NCBI RefSeq assembly: GCF_964355755.1
Contig: NC_092672.1
Span: forward strand, 23,620,501-23,684,500
Direction of reading: 5' to 3'
From: Antedon mediterranea
Taxonomy: Eukaryota > Echinodermata > Crinoidea > Comatulida > Antedonidae
Length of the DNA stretch: 64,000 nucleotides
Every line of letters begins with the position of its first letter. Position 1 is the stretch's first letter. The translations under genes were made by a program, and so were the position numbers. The notes under the pieces are model-generated. The model did no database searches, was not told where the DNA came from, and saw nothing but the letters and a program-made list of their open reading frames with translations. Shown here piece by piece: positions 12,801 through 27,800 of the stretch.

Positions 12801-15800
12801 TTAACATTCAAATTAATTCAGAATAAATACATTTGAATGATGAAGCCTAAAAAAACAAAAAACAGAATAACTAAAATACAAATACATTGGTATATTTCGA
12901 ATTTCGAAAGGCATTGTGAGATAGAATAGAGCTAATGGGTGGCGCCATTGTGAGCCATGGAGAAGCGCGCCCTCATCAAATTAGAAAGTAAAAATCATAG
13001 AGGGGATCTGCTAATACTATAGGGGGGATAGAGTAATTGACTTAGCCCTCTATACAGGGATGTCACTAGCTTTTTGGAGTGCCGGTCGCTAAAATAACGA
13101 CAAACCCCCCGGGGGGGACCCGGGGTTTCCCCGGGATACCCCCCCCCCCCCGGGGGTTTGTCGTTATTTTAGCGAAACATAAAGAATTATGAAAATAAAT
13201 AACAACAAATTGCGTCAGGTCTAGGCCTAACCTTGTACCACCGGGGAGTCGCCGTTATTATTCGCGAAAACAAAAAAACGCTTACGAAATGAATAGCAAT
13301 AGATCGCGTCAGGCCTAGGCCTAGCCTTGTAGACACTACGACCACTAGGCCTAGCCAAGGCTTAGATAGATGCCCCAAAATCTGAATTCCACAAAAACAG
13401 GCGCTTCCTTTGTTTAGGTCTATGTATGTAGTTGTACATTTTTAATTACTGCGTACTTGTTTGTATTTTTAATCTGTGAAAAATAAAACGCTTGAATGGT
13501 CGCTATGTGAACTTTAAACTTGTACACTGTGCTGTGTGTAGCACGTTGTTCGCCATGACTCACAAGCTGTAACAATGAATACCAGGGCAGGGTAGGCCTG
13601 GTATTGTGTTACAAATAAATTAACGTACGTAACCACGGAAACATTTGCTGTTCTGTAGTCTTTTGTCTTATCTATATGAGGCTAGCTTGTCTGTTATTAA
13701 CGATGTGCTAGGTAAAATGTTTTAGTACGAATTTTAGTTTGGCCAGGCCTAATATAAATATCGTAATGATTAATAAATAAATAGTGGTGGTCGGCAGCCT
13801 GTAAATCCTGGTCGGAAATGTTGAGTGCTGGTCGGGGCCGACCAGCGCCGACCAGCGTGGTGACATCCCTGCTCTATAGGAATTAATAGTTTTGACTTCC
13901 TAGTTTGGAGGGGGCGCTGCTCCATGCTGTGAAATGGCGTCACCCAGTTTGACCTTTTAACCCTGTACTTCCGATACTGTGTTTTAAATGCAAATTGAAG
14001 AACAGGAGATTCTTGTGTTATCAGTTCTTTGCTTTGATGGAGATGATGATACATAAAACTGTTATAAAGCCTATCAAACATACAGTAGTAAGTCAACCAG
14101 AAATAAAACTTGGTTTACTAAAGCTTTGATTGTCAATACAATGTAGGCGCTATGCAAGTGAGTTGACCAATAACAAGCAACAGTTCGGATAATCCATCAC
14201 ATTGTGATTGGTCAATTTGCTTGATTTAATTCAAAAATATTTGATAGACAGGGAGATGTAAAATAAATCTCCCTGGATAGACTACAGACAAATGGACAGA
14301 CTAAATGTTGGGACAAACAAACTTATTACATGCAATTATTACTCAGTAATCACCTCTGTAGTCCCATGGGTACTCTTTTAAATAGTTATTGATTACAGTG
14401 CCTTAAAATATTCTTTAAATAATAATTGTGTAAATGAATTTGACCAGAACCTTTACCATGCCAATCCATATCAATACTTTGAGTTACAATTGTAGATAAT
14501 ATATTGATATTCATTTGTAGCTATACACTAGGCTTCATTATCTTAAGATTATTAGAGTATGCGTAACAGCAGTTGACCATATAATTATGCACTGTTTATA
14601 TTTTGTGTGGTGAAACGAGTACAGGGGTAGGTCTATAGCTACAGCAGTATCTATAAATTATGGTTAATTCTGACATAGGCGAGCACAATGCAAAAACTGT
14701 GGTACAAATCTCCGCCTTGGATACCTATACCTTATCTATCTGAGATGTACCGCGAAACGTAGATTTGATAACATTAGTGTTCACAGAGACGCTATTGTTC
14801 CATATTTCTATCTTAGGAAGATGTTATAAAGAGTTTTTTAACACAATTTATGATTTCAACATTAGATTTTCATCTCAATTTCAATTCTTCCCGGTCAAAG
14901 TAATTTCCGGGTTTAAGATAAGTTCACCTTGCAACAACCTGGTTTCAAATATGTTCTCTCTTTTATACACAAGGGAGCAGTTAAAATAATAGATTTGACC
15001 CTAAAGGTGACTGGAAACAGGCACTTTCCATCAATCAATACAGTGTCCCTTTGGAAGACGAAAAAAAATCAGATATAGTAGGACTGGAGCTTAAGTTGGA
15101 CATTAATCATAGCCATTTCAGTTTTTTGTTTATTTTAAAACATACCGCGCGTGTGTGAAGGTACAGTAGTTAAATAATAGGAATTATACTGCAAATTAAT
15201 AAAGATCAAATTAAATATACGCCATAAAGAATCAGAATATATTGTGGGGAATAGTATTATAAAATTACATAGGGAGATTTGATGATAAGACATTTTTCGA
15301 GTGAAATCCCGATAGCTGAGTTTTATTGAGTAAGCTTGCAGGAATAACTGTAGGCTATCTTTGTCCCGTTAGGACCGAGATGTCTGCCCATGTTGCAAGC
15401 CGTACCATAATGTCTTCTTTCTTGGGCCCACTCTGTCACGGCAGTTAGTTTCAAAAGATGATTAAATTAAATAATGTATTAATAATTATTAGGATGGTAT
15501 TCATTTGAATAAACGCCTCTCCAATAAAACATCACTTTGAATAATAAACCCCCCCCCCCCCCAACCCAACTATCTAATAAACGTCCATCCACATATTTAT
15601 AACAACACAATTACACGGTACTATTTGTAGTAGAATTCACCGCACTGTTATCTACAATTTACCAAGCATTTCTTATTCTTTTTTAGAACTTTTCATATCT
15701 ATTAGAGGATTTCATTTGATTATAAATGTTACCATATTATTAAAACTACAAAATTTAACATATATCCCTCGAATAAGCACCTCCCTCAAATGACCTCCGC

Positions 15801-18800
15801 CTCCCCAAAGGGACCTACCAAACAATAAAAACTGTACTTTAAAATGTTATTAATCATCTAAAACACTGTGAAACAAAGTAGTTTAGTTTTACGAATGTCA
15901 AGCATTTTCAATAATGGTAACCGACAGGAAACGTATAAGGAGAACATTATCATTCCGAAAACCATCGTCTACACTTCCTAGAGGGGGAGCGAGCTCACCC
16001 TCTAGTGATCATAATTACTGTTTATATTTTATGTGGTGTAGTAGGTACAGGGGTAGTCCTACTGTATGCTACAGCAGTATGATCATAATCACTATAGGGC
16101 TGGAAGTCATTCAAATATATAGGGTTGTAATTGTATTAAACTACTGTGGAGTAGGGAATAGGGCAAAACATCTGACCAATTACTCAACTCCCTGACGCAA
16201 AGCTACTCCACAGTAGTTTAATACAATTACGCTGCGTACTTGGGCTCGAATCTAACCACTAGCCATCAGCGCAAGTGGTCAGAGGTATGAATGGCAGGCT
16301 AGTGATCTGGAGGTCGTGGGTTCGTCTCCCACCCAAGAACTTTTTTCGCAAGTATTCTCAAATGTACTTAGTATGAAGTACAAATGACGTCAGAGTAGGG
16401 CAAAACATCTGGACAATCATTCAAATATACCAAATTCTATATTGTGTGGTGTCTGGTACAGGGGTATGGCTACATCAGTATGGTCATACTCGCTTAGTGC
16501 TTAGTATGTGACCTGATTTTAGTGAAGGTGACAAAGTCACATTCCTCAAATATGTATCATGTTCAAAGAGACTTTAATACCATATAACCATAACATCTTT
16601 ATTATTTTGTCTGTTTTTGTTATTGCATGCATCCATACATATGGGGAATAGAAAGTGACCGCAATTAGGGCGAGGCGCCTCGGGGTAATGAGGTATCAAA
16701 CTGACTGATTGTACTGTGAAGTTTTAAACTATAATTGTAACAGTTATTCTGTACTTACTAGTATAAGATATGTTTTTATTCAACTGTGATATTTTATGTA
16801 AAGGTTGTCATTTTGTTTTTTGTTTTATTATTAACAAAAAGGTGCATTTCTCTAACATATTTATTTTTAAAATGTTAAATAGAATGCCGAAACAGCATTG
16901 CATTGGGGTGCAGCAAATGGTCATGTTGATGTCTGCCAAATGTTGGTAGACATGGCAGCAGCAGTGAACAAACAAAATAATTTAAGTCATAAATTAATGT
17001 TTGTATTGAGAACCATTCAGGATCAGAATCCTAAATTTTATTCTTCATTTTAGTTTAAAATGCTTGTTCCTCAAACAGAAGCACAAAATGTAGCCTAAGA
17101 ATGTAATTATTTTATTATGGTATAGAAGCTACTTGTTAATACCTTCATATTTTTTTCTTATTTGAAATTTTTATTAAATTGTCTAATTATTCTAAATCTT
17201 GAATTTAACATATTTATACCATCAAGATAGTGCAGACAAGTCAACATTAACAACAACAAAATAAACAAGTTTAAAATGCTATTTTTTGGGCTATTAAAAA
17301 GCTGCAGTTAATCTAGCAATCATTTGGTGGATTACTGTAATTTAGTTATTAATTCTCTATTAAATAAATGTCATGAAAACTATAGCGCTTAGATTGCTTA
17401 GTGCTTGAAGTTGCTTGTTGGTATGACAACTACAACTAATGCAGATCCTGCATTATATCTGTCTCAGAATATCCTTGTTTAATCAATCTTTTTAAAACTT
17501 TTTTAATCATTACATTAGTAATGCTAATTTTAATACACGATTATAATATTATTGAATGCATTTCATGCATTTCTCATTTGTTTCATGCTGCACAATTTTG
17601 ATGTGTCAGGCATGTTTCTGATGGTAATGGTATCTTGGACCTTGTGTGAATGGATAAAAGGCAAACAACTTTGGAGAATACATTTTTGTTATACTGATGT
17701 TGTCACAAAAGTTTGTAGTTTTTCTGATTTCAGGATATGTTATTTGTAAAGTAATGGCAAAAAATTTAAACTGAATCAAATATTAAACTTCTTCTTCTAC
17801 TAAAATGTAGAGTAGACATTACTCTATACAGTACATTGATATAAAGAATTAAATGTTTGAACAAGAAAAACTGTACTTATAGCTATTTTTTATCATACCC
17901 TACCTAAAATTGTTTAATAATCTGGAGCTCAGTGTTTTGTTAACTTGTGTTCGTACATATTCATAGCTATAAACATGTGCATAACGATGCTTAAATTAAA
18001 CAGAGTTATAGGCCTACCTATCATATAGTATACTAGCAATTATACCCGCCCCAGGGCGGGTTTCAAAATTAGTTTACAGCCTTCTCAGTACATAACACCC
18101 GACGCCATGAGTATCTGTCTATACTCGCCAACCTCCACCCCTCTTCAATAACACCCCATACTCTTTCTTAAAAACAAATTCTTCCCAGTGATGGACAAAT
18201 TCAATTCAACCTAAGCTTCGAATTGAGAGGAGTATGCATAGCTACGATGGGTCTAATAATGGTTAAATGGTACGTTGTAAATTGTGTAAATGAATAGGTG
18301 TCATATTGGCTGATAATTAAAATATGTAATTTAGATACTTTTTTAAAATGTAGTTTAAAACCTTCCGGGTACAATTGCCATCATTTTGATACCCCATACG
18401 TATGGTTACGTGCAGAAACAGAAATTTTTATAACGAACAAACATCGAAAGTGGGGGGGTTTGACCACATTTTGGTCCCTAACTTGGATCCTAGGTGGCGG
18501 ATGATGTTGAAATATAGCTTAGAACATTCCCGGTACAATTGCTGTCATTTTGATACCCATGTAAGATTATGTGCAGTAACAAAATTTTGTATAACGAACA
18601 AACAAACAAACAGACAGACAAACAGACAAACTCTCTCACTTATAATATAGATATATATATGAGAATTTTATATAAATCATTCTGTAAATTATAGAAACAG
18701 TGCTCATATTCGGAACATGGTCTCATAATCGCGTTGAGCATAGCTCATTGGCGAAAGTTCCATACTTTTTAGTTGTATGAAATAATGTCTCTGGCGGAAT

Positions 18801-21800
18801 TTGAACATGCAACCTCTCGCTTACAGGGCGAGTATCATACCACTAGACCACAGAGCCATATATGGTATTTTCACAGATTTTCACCCACCAGATACATTCT
18901 CTCATACAACAAATGATATGGACATGTTCATTATTTATATATGTATTGTCCCCCTGAACAATTTATTTTTACATTTATTTGTTGATTATGCCATTTTAAT
19001 ATCATATAATAGTTATCCACTTTGACCAAAACTTGGATTGGAAAAAAAATTATTTACCTGAAAAAACTGTAATTTAAAGCAAACAAGTCAAATTGCCTGC
19101 CATACCAATGGATTTTTGGTTTGGTGTCATTTTAGTGAAAACATGATTTTTTCTTCTTTTTTTCTACGCAATTGATTAACTTGATTAAAACTACAAATAA
19201 AACCTATGAAAGTCTGATTTTATTAATATTCATTTTTCATGTTTTTGGGGGACAATACATCTTTAAAAAAACATAACATAATGTCCTTGTTCTACATGGA
19301 ACCCCCGCAGTTTAAACGCGGACAAAACCACAGAAGAATAGCTTCTCAATTTGTTGAGCTATATTTGCTCACTTTATTTCTATCCATCCGTTCATCCGGT
19401 AAACTAAAATAAAAACAAACAGAGAAACAATTGACACGGCGCCATGAAGCACGTCTCTAACGTATACTACGGCTTATCATACATAATTCGTCGTTAACAT
19501 GGGCATACTATCATCATTATGTCTATCAAACCTAACTAATTCATAAGTAAATAATAATATATAAGATTGTCTCCACACGGAGCATTAAAGGTGTACAACA
19601 ATAATTAATACAACGTATCGCCTATTGTGCACAGCTCTCATACCATGAACCGTGACTAGCCTAATTTACATATCAAGGTATCAAGGTGCGATGTACATAC
19701 ATAACATGACTCCCTGCAAAGATAAATTATGAAACTGACAGTATCATCACTTTTGCTTTGCATACACAACAATAGTGGCTCCTTGACGGGGAATTGATTA
19801 CAATAATACTATAACTAACTACTGACATTCAATGATTGAAGTGTCTCCTTCATCTAATGTTCAAGCAGTATTGTTATAATTTTTTTATTATTGAGAATTG
19901 TCCTATAATTTCACACATAAATTAATTATTCCCTCAGATTTGGAATCAAAATAAAATGTACATTGACTTAGTAATGTATTTAATAATTGCCCTGATTCAA
20001 TACACAACTATTAATTTAGATTGTATACTGACTTTTTCTTTTATCCAAATGTACATATGAAAAACATAAGCACTCATTTTGAGGACTTGTGATGAGTTGA
20101 AAAACAAATAACAATATTATCAAGTTAAAGTTCAATACAATTTTTAGTCGCGTGGACGCGACTCTATAGTTCACTATGTCGGTTGGTCGGTCTGTCGGTC
20201 TGTCTGTCGGTCCGTCAGTCCAGTATCACTATGCGTTTTAGCACGCGACTTATGGCTGTTGGCCTTGTTTTCGTAATAGTCAAATGAATACAAAACAGAA
20301 AATATATGTAAGTTACACAATTTGTTTAAAAAGTAGCATGAAAACATATAAAATAAAATACATGATTAAAGGTAATGACCATTACAGGAACCAGAACTTA
20401 AAATAAATTAATAAAATCAACAGAAATATAGAAAATAGCATATTATTTTCATCAGAAAATTTATTATATAAAAGTTTTTCTAATTAGAAACAATGGTTAA
20501 ATCAAGACTATTCCACTTATATTTGAGGTAAAACATAATTTTTTGTTTAAAATAATTGCCAAACTCTGCAATCCTCCAAAAAACATAGCAAACCTCATTT
20601 AAACAACAAAAAAGTGATTGAATAAGTTGTGTACAACTTACTTGGTTTGTCAATTAAAATGTAAATATATTTTTGTTAAATACTTAAATTTGTGGTTAAG
20701 CATCATTTTTGGGTTTAAAAAATAATTTCTAAACCTTCACTCTCGAATTAGAGGGGGCGTAATCACCAGCCCAAACAATGTTACAGTACTGTATAAGTAA
20801 AACATTTTATTTTAATTTCTTTAGAATACTAATATATTTAGATATTTTATTTGATAAAAATTGTTGGCAGCCAATAATCCAATTAAAAGACCAAGGAATG
20901 CTTCACTTATTAATTTTCCATTACAAAAATATAACAATTGTTGTGTGTAAGTTTATATCTAATACAATTTGTTTTAGCCGTATTAATTAATAATTGGTTT
21001 GTAGTGAACCATTCACTAGCTTACTTAACTCTAAATTTAAAAATTTTAACAATACATCAATGTTGATATAAAGTTGTATATAGCGAAACAACTTGAAAAT
21101 ATCATGGATAACAACTTCAAAAGTTTTTTGATAAATCTAGAAAAGTACTTAATAAAATTAATTGTTTTTAAATGCAGTATCAACAGAATTAGAGAGTTTA
21201 GGAAAGGCATGACAAGTGGTATGGTATGCATACATATTTCAATATTTTTTTTTAAATGGTTAAAATTAAGATTGGTAAATATTAATATATAAGTACTGTA
21301 TATCCGTTTTGAAATACAAGATTAACTTAAAATTGTAATATGATTAGGTAAATAACCCATCATGAATGATTAATTGATGGCGTATGTGAGATGGCTTATA
21401 ATTAATGAGCAACCTTTTTAAGAATCATGCTCTAAACCTTTACTAGAATTCAAATTACTAATTATATTAAGCACTTCTGTTTCAGATATAAATGAGAGGC
21501 TTTATGGGAGGTAGTAATTAAGAGATTAGGTCTTTGGTATTTTTAGGTTATAATTACAGAGTTTTACACATTTTTGAAAAATAATTTAATTACATTCTGG
21601 CTAATTAGGTTTGTATCATAAAAATATTCATCAATCAGTTTTTAACATGAGGTGTATTTCTACTTTCTTTACCGGGATTAATTACAGAATGTATTACTTC
21701 TCATTTGTTATGTTACATTTAATCTGATTGAATTTAGTTTTGTAGCATTTTTTTCTTTGAAATTTCACAGAGTGCAGTAATATTGTTGCTATACTGTTTA

Positions 21801-24800
21801 TATCTTGAGATATTTGAACATTTATGAATTTGTTAAAGTTTATGCTTATGTTTACTAACTTTGTTTAGATGGTGTAGATAGAGTGGTGTCATCCATAGTT
21901 GTTTTAGTGTTTGGGTTTTTTTTCTTGAACTGCAAAAAGTATATAAAAAAATGTATCCAACATTAGAATTAACTGTATAGTTTAGACGAATCAGTTTGAG
22001 AAAGATCAAAGCAAAATGCCCCTATATCTCTATATGTGCGAAAAGGGTAAAAACCTCTTAATGCAGGCTACCGTTAGACCACCTCTGGGCCTAGTAAAAT
22101 TGCAGTAATATTTCCGTCACGGTCGTACTGTAAGCCTGATCTGTGTGAAGAGTCCACGATATAAGGCCTGCTTACGCAGCGAAGCATTGATAAATTTGGG
22201 ACATTTTACTTGATTGAGAAAGACTGTGGCAATTATTTTAGGCCAAATTATTAGATTATATCAATATATATTTTTTTAGGTTAAATAATACAATGGAAGA
22301 ATACGGGCAATAATAATAAAAATATAACAGATGTTGGTTCAAAGATTATTTAACTTGCTGTAACGTACGTAAGCCTAGGCCCTAGTTAGCATAGTTCTAG
22401 CTGGAATATCCTGTGGTGTGCGCGCCTGGTGCTAGCTCATAACAGCTTCTGATAATTAAATTCGCGTCTATTTGTAGGCCTAATAGATTTTGTTTCTGTA
22501 TAATGGCCATCACGATCGGGCAGTTTTAGCACGGAGTGGTGTTGGGCATATTGCCGCAATTCTATGTGAAAAGGGCTTAATTCAGTCTGAATGGTCAGAC
22601 GTCAACCATAATCAATTATTTTTTAAATAGGTAAATGATCAGAGATGTCTGAATTGTACCGATACCCGATAAAATATCAAAATTGGTAGGCCTATTGTTT
22701 GTTTAAAAATAATCAATAAGTAATTCTGCATTAGTTTTTGTAATTCTCGTTGGTTTAGAAATCGTAGGGAAAAAAGTACAATAGTTGATAAGATGATATA
22801 AAACAATTATTAAATAGATTATGCTTATTAAATTTGATTAAAACAATTTTAATTAAAATTAAAATTTATAATAACCGCAAAATGTTCTCTATGTTATTTA
22901 GATTTCAGTTGACTTGTAAATAAAGCCAATTATAGAATTCTTTTTTGTTTAATGATTTATAAAAAGCCAATCTCATATAGTTCTTTTGTCAATAATAAAT
23001 CTGGTTATATTTTGTAATAAAAAAAATCAATAATTGTGTTCTGAAATGTTCATAACAGTTTTATTAAATACATTATGCGTATGACAAAGGTGGTGATTTG
23101 TTTAGAATTTCTGAATCATAAACTATCAATTGTACATTGTACCTACTTACTGTAAGTCATGACCAACATATGTTTAAAGATTACCATTTTTAATCATTTT
23201 CCTTCATTAAATGCTTTTTCTGGATGTCGGCAGCCGGCATAAAAGTGTGTTGCCTTCATAGCCTTAGCTTTTCGAATTACAATGGATCTCTGCGGCTGCG
23301 CCTATAAATGATAATGTGTCTTAGGCATACTGTAGATCTTCACCTTGATTTTTCCAGTTCAGTGTGCATTTTTCAATCAAAATATTATTTAAGCCAAGAT
23401 CAGTTTTAAATATGTCCTTTACAAGTTGCATTGGATCTTTTCCTTGATGTCACCAAATCTTAGGCTGTAGCTTCTAGAATGCCTTTCAACTCGTAGCAAT
23501 TCAGCTTCCATGTAGCTATTGTATCCTGATCCTGTTTAGATTTAATGTTTCACACATTCATGTCAAATTATCCGTTGTAGCTTTAAATTTATCCTTAAGT
23601 TTTACTTTGAAGTTCCATAACATTTCTGTTTAGCAATGCTTGTTAGCCTTGCTTTAGTGATGCTCTTTCCTTGTCAATCCTAGTATTTATCAGCTGCTAA
23701 GCTACCCATTTCACCACTCAATGCATTCATTCAACATTTTTTACTTGGGGTACCCGACTCTAGGACTCTCTCTTCTTTTCCATCTGTACACTACAGAGCC
23801 AACTTTCAAGTCCTACTAGTTCTTTACGCATTGTCTGCCAGCTCTGAAACATTGCATGCATATACATGGGGAATAGGTGAACAAAGCTATAGAGAGAAAA
23901 TGTTCATACTTCAATCGTCAATTATGACGTCACAAACATGGTACCAATTGAAAAAAATGCGATTTATAAAGTACTACTCCTCCCTTATTCGTTGTAGTAC
24001 TTCTGCTCCCGGAAATAGCAAAAAATAGCCGTATTTGGTAGCAAGGTTATTGATGTGTATGTGACGTTACATCCCGTCTTCTGACGTCATTACAGCTTCT
24101 TTTGCTGTACCCCGAGTATCGCACATTCGTGCTTGTTTATTCATAGCATGTTCAGTAGGCTCAGTTTTTTTACATATACTATGAATTTGTGTTTTTCTTG
24201 TATTCATAGTTCGAGATAAAGCACTAATAATGTGTTATGAATACTCAGGCTTATATTCTTAGTAAAATGTAATTACTTTAGACTTGCAGAATTATCAACT
24301 GTTGGGAATTAAATATTATGCAGAGCAAGTATGTCTTCACTCAGAGATGTCCATAGCACTTTAATTTTACTGTGTAAATAAGAATTTGAGTTCTCTACAC
24401 TAAAGGTTATTCACATGACAGTATGTAATAGTGATATGTAAAAGAAATTTAATAATTAATCATAATCATCAGAAATAGAAAAATTTATTTAATTAATACA
24501 AATTGTTCAATACAATTTAAAATATTTAATATTACTAGAGTATTATCACAAATAGAAATCATTTCAATTTGTAGCATTCAAAATACAATAGGAAGGTTTG
24601 TTAATTTTATAATTGTATTACTCGATGGGTAGACACCCCTAAAATTTAATTTTTTTTAACTCCATCTTTGGTATTCTTTGAAAATTACCTTTTTTTTCAA
24701 TGAGCTTGCCTGAATCTTCGACTGTCCGGTGTTTTCGCTTCTCCTTCTCCTTTCTTTTTATTTGGATATAATATCATATTTTGTATCATCTTCTTCCCAA

Positions 24801-27800
24801 CTTTGTTATTATTTTTTTCTGGGAGCCTAGGCGTAAAGTTTTTTAACTTATATAGGTTTCCTTCCACACTATGTTTTTTGTTGGTTATTATTACAAGTGT
24901 TTATATAATTATTATTTTATGTATTTTTAATATAAGTGTGGAGAACATTTATTGAATATTTATTTATTGAATATTGAACAAATCAAATCAAATAAAAAAA
25001 AATCATAATATAATAAAGTTGTGTATGTATGCTAAAAATGCCTTAGTAAACATGTTGTATATGAATACCATTGAGCTACTGGATTAAATTTTGGTTTATA
25101 TCTAGTAGGAATACAATTAATGTGCATTACTAGAGTAAGCTAAGCTAGTGGCATGTTTTGAAATTAAAATGACCATTTTGATTAACTGACATTATATAAA
25201 TGAAAGTTAAACTATTGTTTAATAGTGAGTATACGTGTACTCTTTAAATGTTATGATTTTCTAAAAACCAAATGATGGTTACCTCACTAATAGAGTTAGC
25301 CTAGGCTTCTAGGATTATAATAGGCCTACCTAGCAGACAATATTTTTGTGAATAGAATAATTAAATAAATTACTTTTTGTCTTTTCCTATTTGGACATTT
25401 GAATCAATCAAATTGAAAAAATACATTTATAGTTGTGACTACATTAGGTGTTCTGTAAATCATATTTTTTTCTGTTACTTAGACATTTTTTCATTCTTAC
25501 TTCTTAAAGTATGTCACTGTTAGTAAAAGAATTTTCATGCAACATGGAAATATTGCTGTTTTAGGACATAGCATCATAACTCAGGTTTTCATAGCCATAC
25601 AAGACTCTCCTAATTTTAACCAGGATTTGTATGGTTTCAGGCTTTTACAGTTTTTAATATTGTATTGGTGTTATGTGTGTCAGTTATTTCAAACCTAAAC
25701 TTTTAACTGTTTAGGATTTTAATAAACTTCAACAGTGTATTTTCGTTTTTGAACATGTCGTCAAAAAACTCCCTTCTTATTTTTCTTAACCAAATTTCTT
25801 AAATTTTCTTAACAAACTCCGTAATCCACTTTTAATACTAGGGCCTCACACGCCCTTCATCTTCCTTTAACTAAACTTTCTTTAATTCAACACAATGTCT
25901 AATTAATAAGTGCCTCTAAATTATTGAATGCACTTCCTAATGATATCACATGTACCCCGATCTCAAGCAATTGTTTTCTGTATTTTCATCAAATTACTAG
26001 TATATTTTAAATGATTATTGTCAGTCGTTTTTCATCTCCTCTGTCCCATATGGCTAAAAAATTCCAATAATTTCTTTAAATTGTATTAATCTATTAATCA
26101 GTTTTCCTTGTTGTAATCTTTTGTGGTCATTTTTAGATTTTATTTTGCATATGTTTTATGCACACATTATGTTTGTGAACAAGCTCCATTACAAAAATGA
26201 TTTTATTATTATTATTATATTATTATAACTTATATTATCAAGGTTCTTTTATTTTTTAATGAATCTCAAAAGTTTGAGATCTGTCAGTCTTTATAGTGTA
26301 AAGCTGGGGTTAAGACAGAGCTAAAATCCTCTGGATAGGAAATAGGGTAGTATAAACTCTTGAGATGGTGAAAAATGTTTTGCAGAGCAAAGTTTTTAAT
26401 GGAATTTTTATTTTATGACCCCCCCCCCCACACCCCCAACTAAAAAAGTTTTAGATTACATCGTTCCTCTTGAGTTTATTTTGTAGTATAAATGAAGCAG
26501 GGGCCTCCTGAGCTCAATTTGATTCTTTCAAAGTTAAAATAATATATATACCGTAGTTCCTCGGGTATAATCCCACCTCGAGTATAATCCCACCCCCGAC
26601 TTTACGATTACCTTCGCACGCAAGCATATCCCCGGGCAAAGTCCCAGTGTATAATTTATCATTAGGAAAGAAGAGGTAGGCCTAGCTAGCTAGGCCGACG
26701 TCGATTTTTTTTTAAAGAAATTCTCACCAAAAATAGAGTAATTTCTCTGAATTCGGCTGACTTAAAACTCATCAAACATTGGCCATCGTAAAATTGAATA
26801 CAACCTTAATATCATCGCCCCGATCTTCGCGTTCTGCACATCATGCATTCGCCGCACACTCGCTCGCCGTGTACATTCTGCATGCCTTGTTTACACTACT
26901 GCATGCTTGATTACCATAAAAAAAACACCGCCCGCTATACCGACCGGAGCAGTACTGTAGTTCGTGTCACAACATTCAACAACATGCGATTTGCACAGCT
27001 CGAGCGTGGGGAATCGGGAGAGACGGAGAACTCGTATGAGTTTTGTCGATATTATTTAGGAAGCCAGGCCCAGATCACATTTTAGGGTATTTTTTAAGTA
27101 GAAATCTGGGAGAAAATCTATACAGTAGGCATAGACCAATTAGGCCGCCTAGGCCTACAGTATGTGAAAATTATTAAATTTGAGACCTCTAATCAGTCTC
27201 ATACTTAGTAACTTTATTAAAACTAAAGACAAGGGTTGACATGATGATTTGTTTGTTGCTAGAGGATAACGGTATATTACTATCATCAGCAAGTTAAAAA
27301 AAAAATAATGTTCCTCAAATTTTCTAGACTATAAAACATGTCCTACTATAACAATTTGTCATGATCCATTTTAAATTTGAGTGCTAAATAAAACTTGTCT
27401 GCTAAATCTAAAACTTAGTTTTCTTCATCTTTCTGATTTGACAGTAAAACAAATGTAATGTCATTGCAAACCCTTGTTTATATCACCATGGTTAAGGACA
27501 GTTTTAAAGAAAACTGAATAGGCCAAATTTGTTTTGTTACGTTCCATGTCCAGGATTTGAAATTTTTATTTTTTATTTGAGAAATTACAGTTCAGTTGTG
27601 TTTACATACTGTACCTTAGAGTGCGTAATAAATGCTTTATTTTTATTTTTTTTTATTACCATTTAAATACACAATGTCTAATAGATTAAAAAGCCATCCA
27701 TCTCAAAATTTGATTATAAAGGAAATGTGAAACTAATTATTACATTTTGTTTTTATTTATTTTATCTTTCATATGTTATTACTCTATGATTTATATATAC

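Larger units (their letters stand above)
16001..16490 (+). repeat. Composite repeat block with copies 2 and 3 of the dispersed repeat
   Basis: Holds two further copies of the 14590 motif (16017-16082 and 16433-16488), two copies of a GGGCAAAACATCTG word (about 16161 and 16398), a long inverted repeat and tRNA-like pieces. The pieces look like repeated insertion or local duplication of SINE-like material. Confidence 0.5.

Noticed and set aside
13770-14096. 108-residue ORF crossing the hAT-like element boundary
   Set aside because: It spans the target duplication and terminal repeat, so it was created by the insertion.
16273-16342. Functional tRNA gene
   Set aside because: Only the T-arm is perfect; no full acceptor and anticodon stems can be formed.
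23831-24028. 65-residue ORF
   Set aside because: No motif, and flanking sequence shows no splice or promoter signals.
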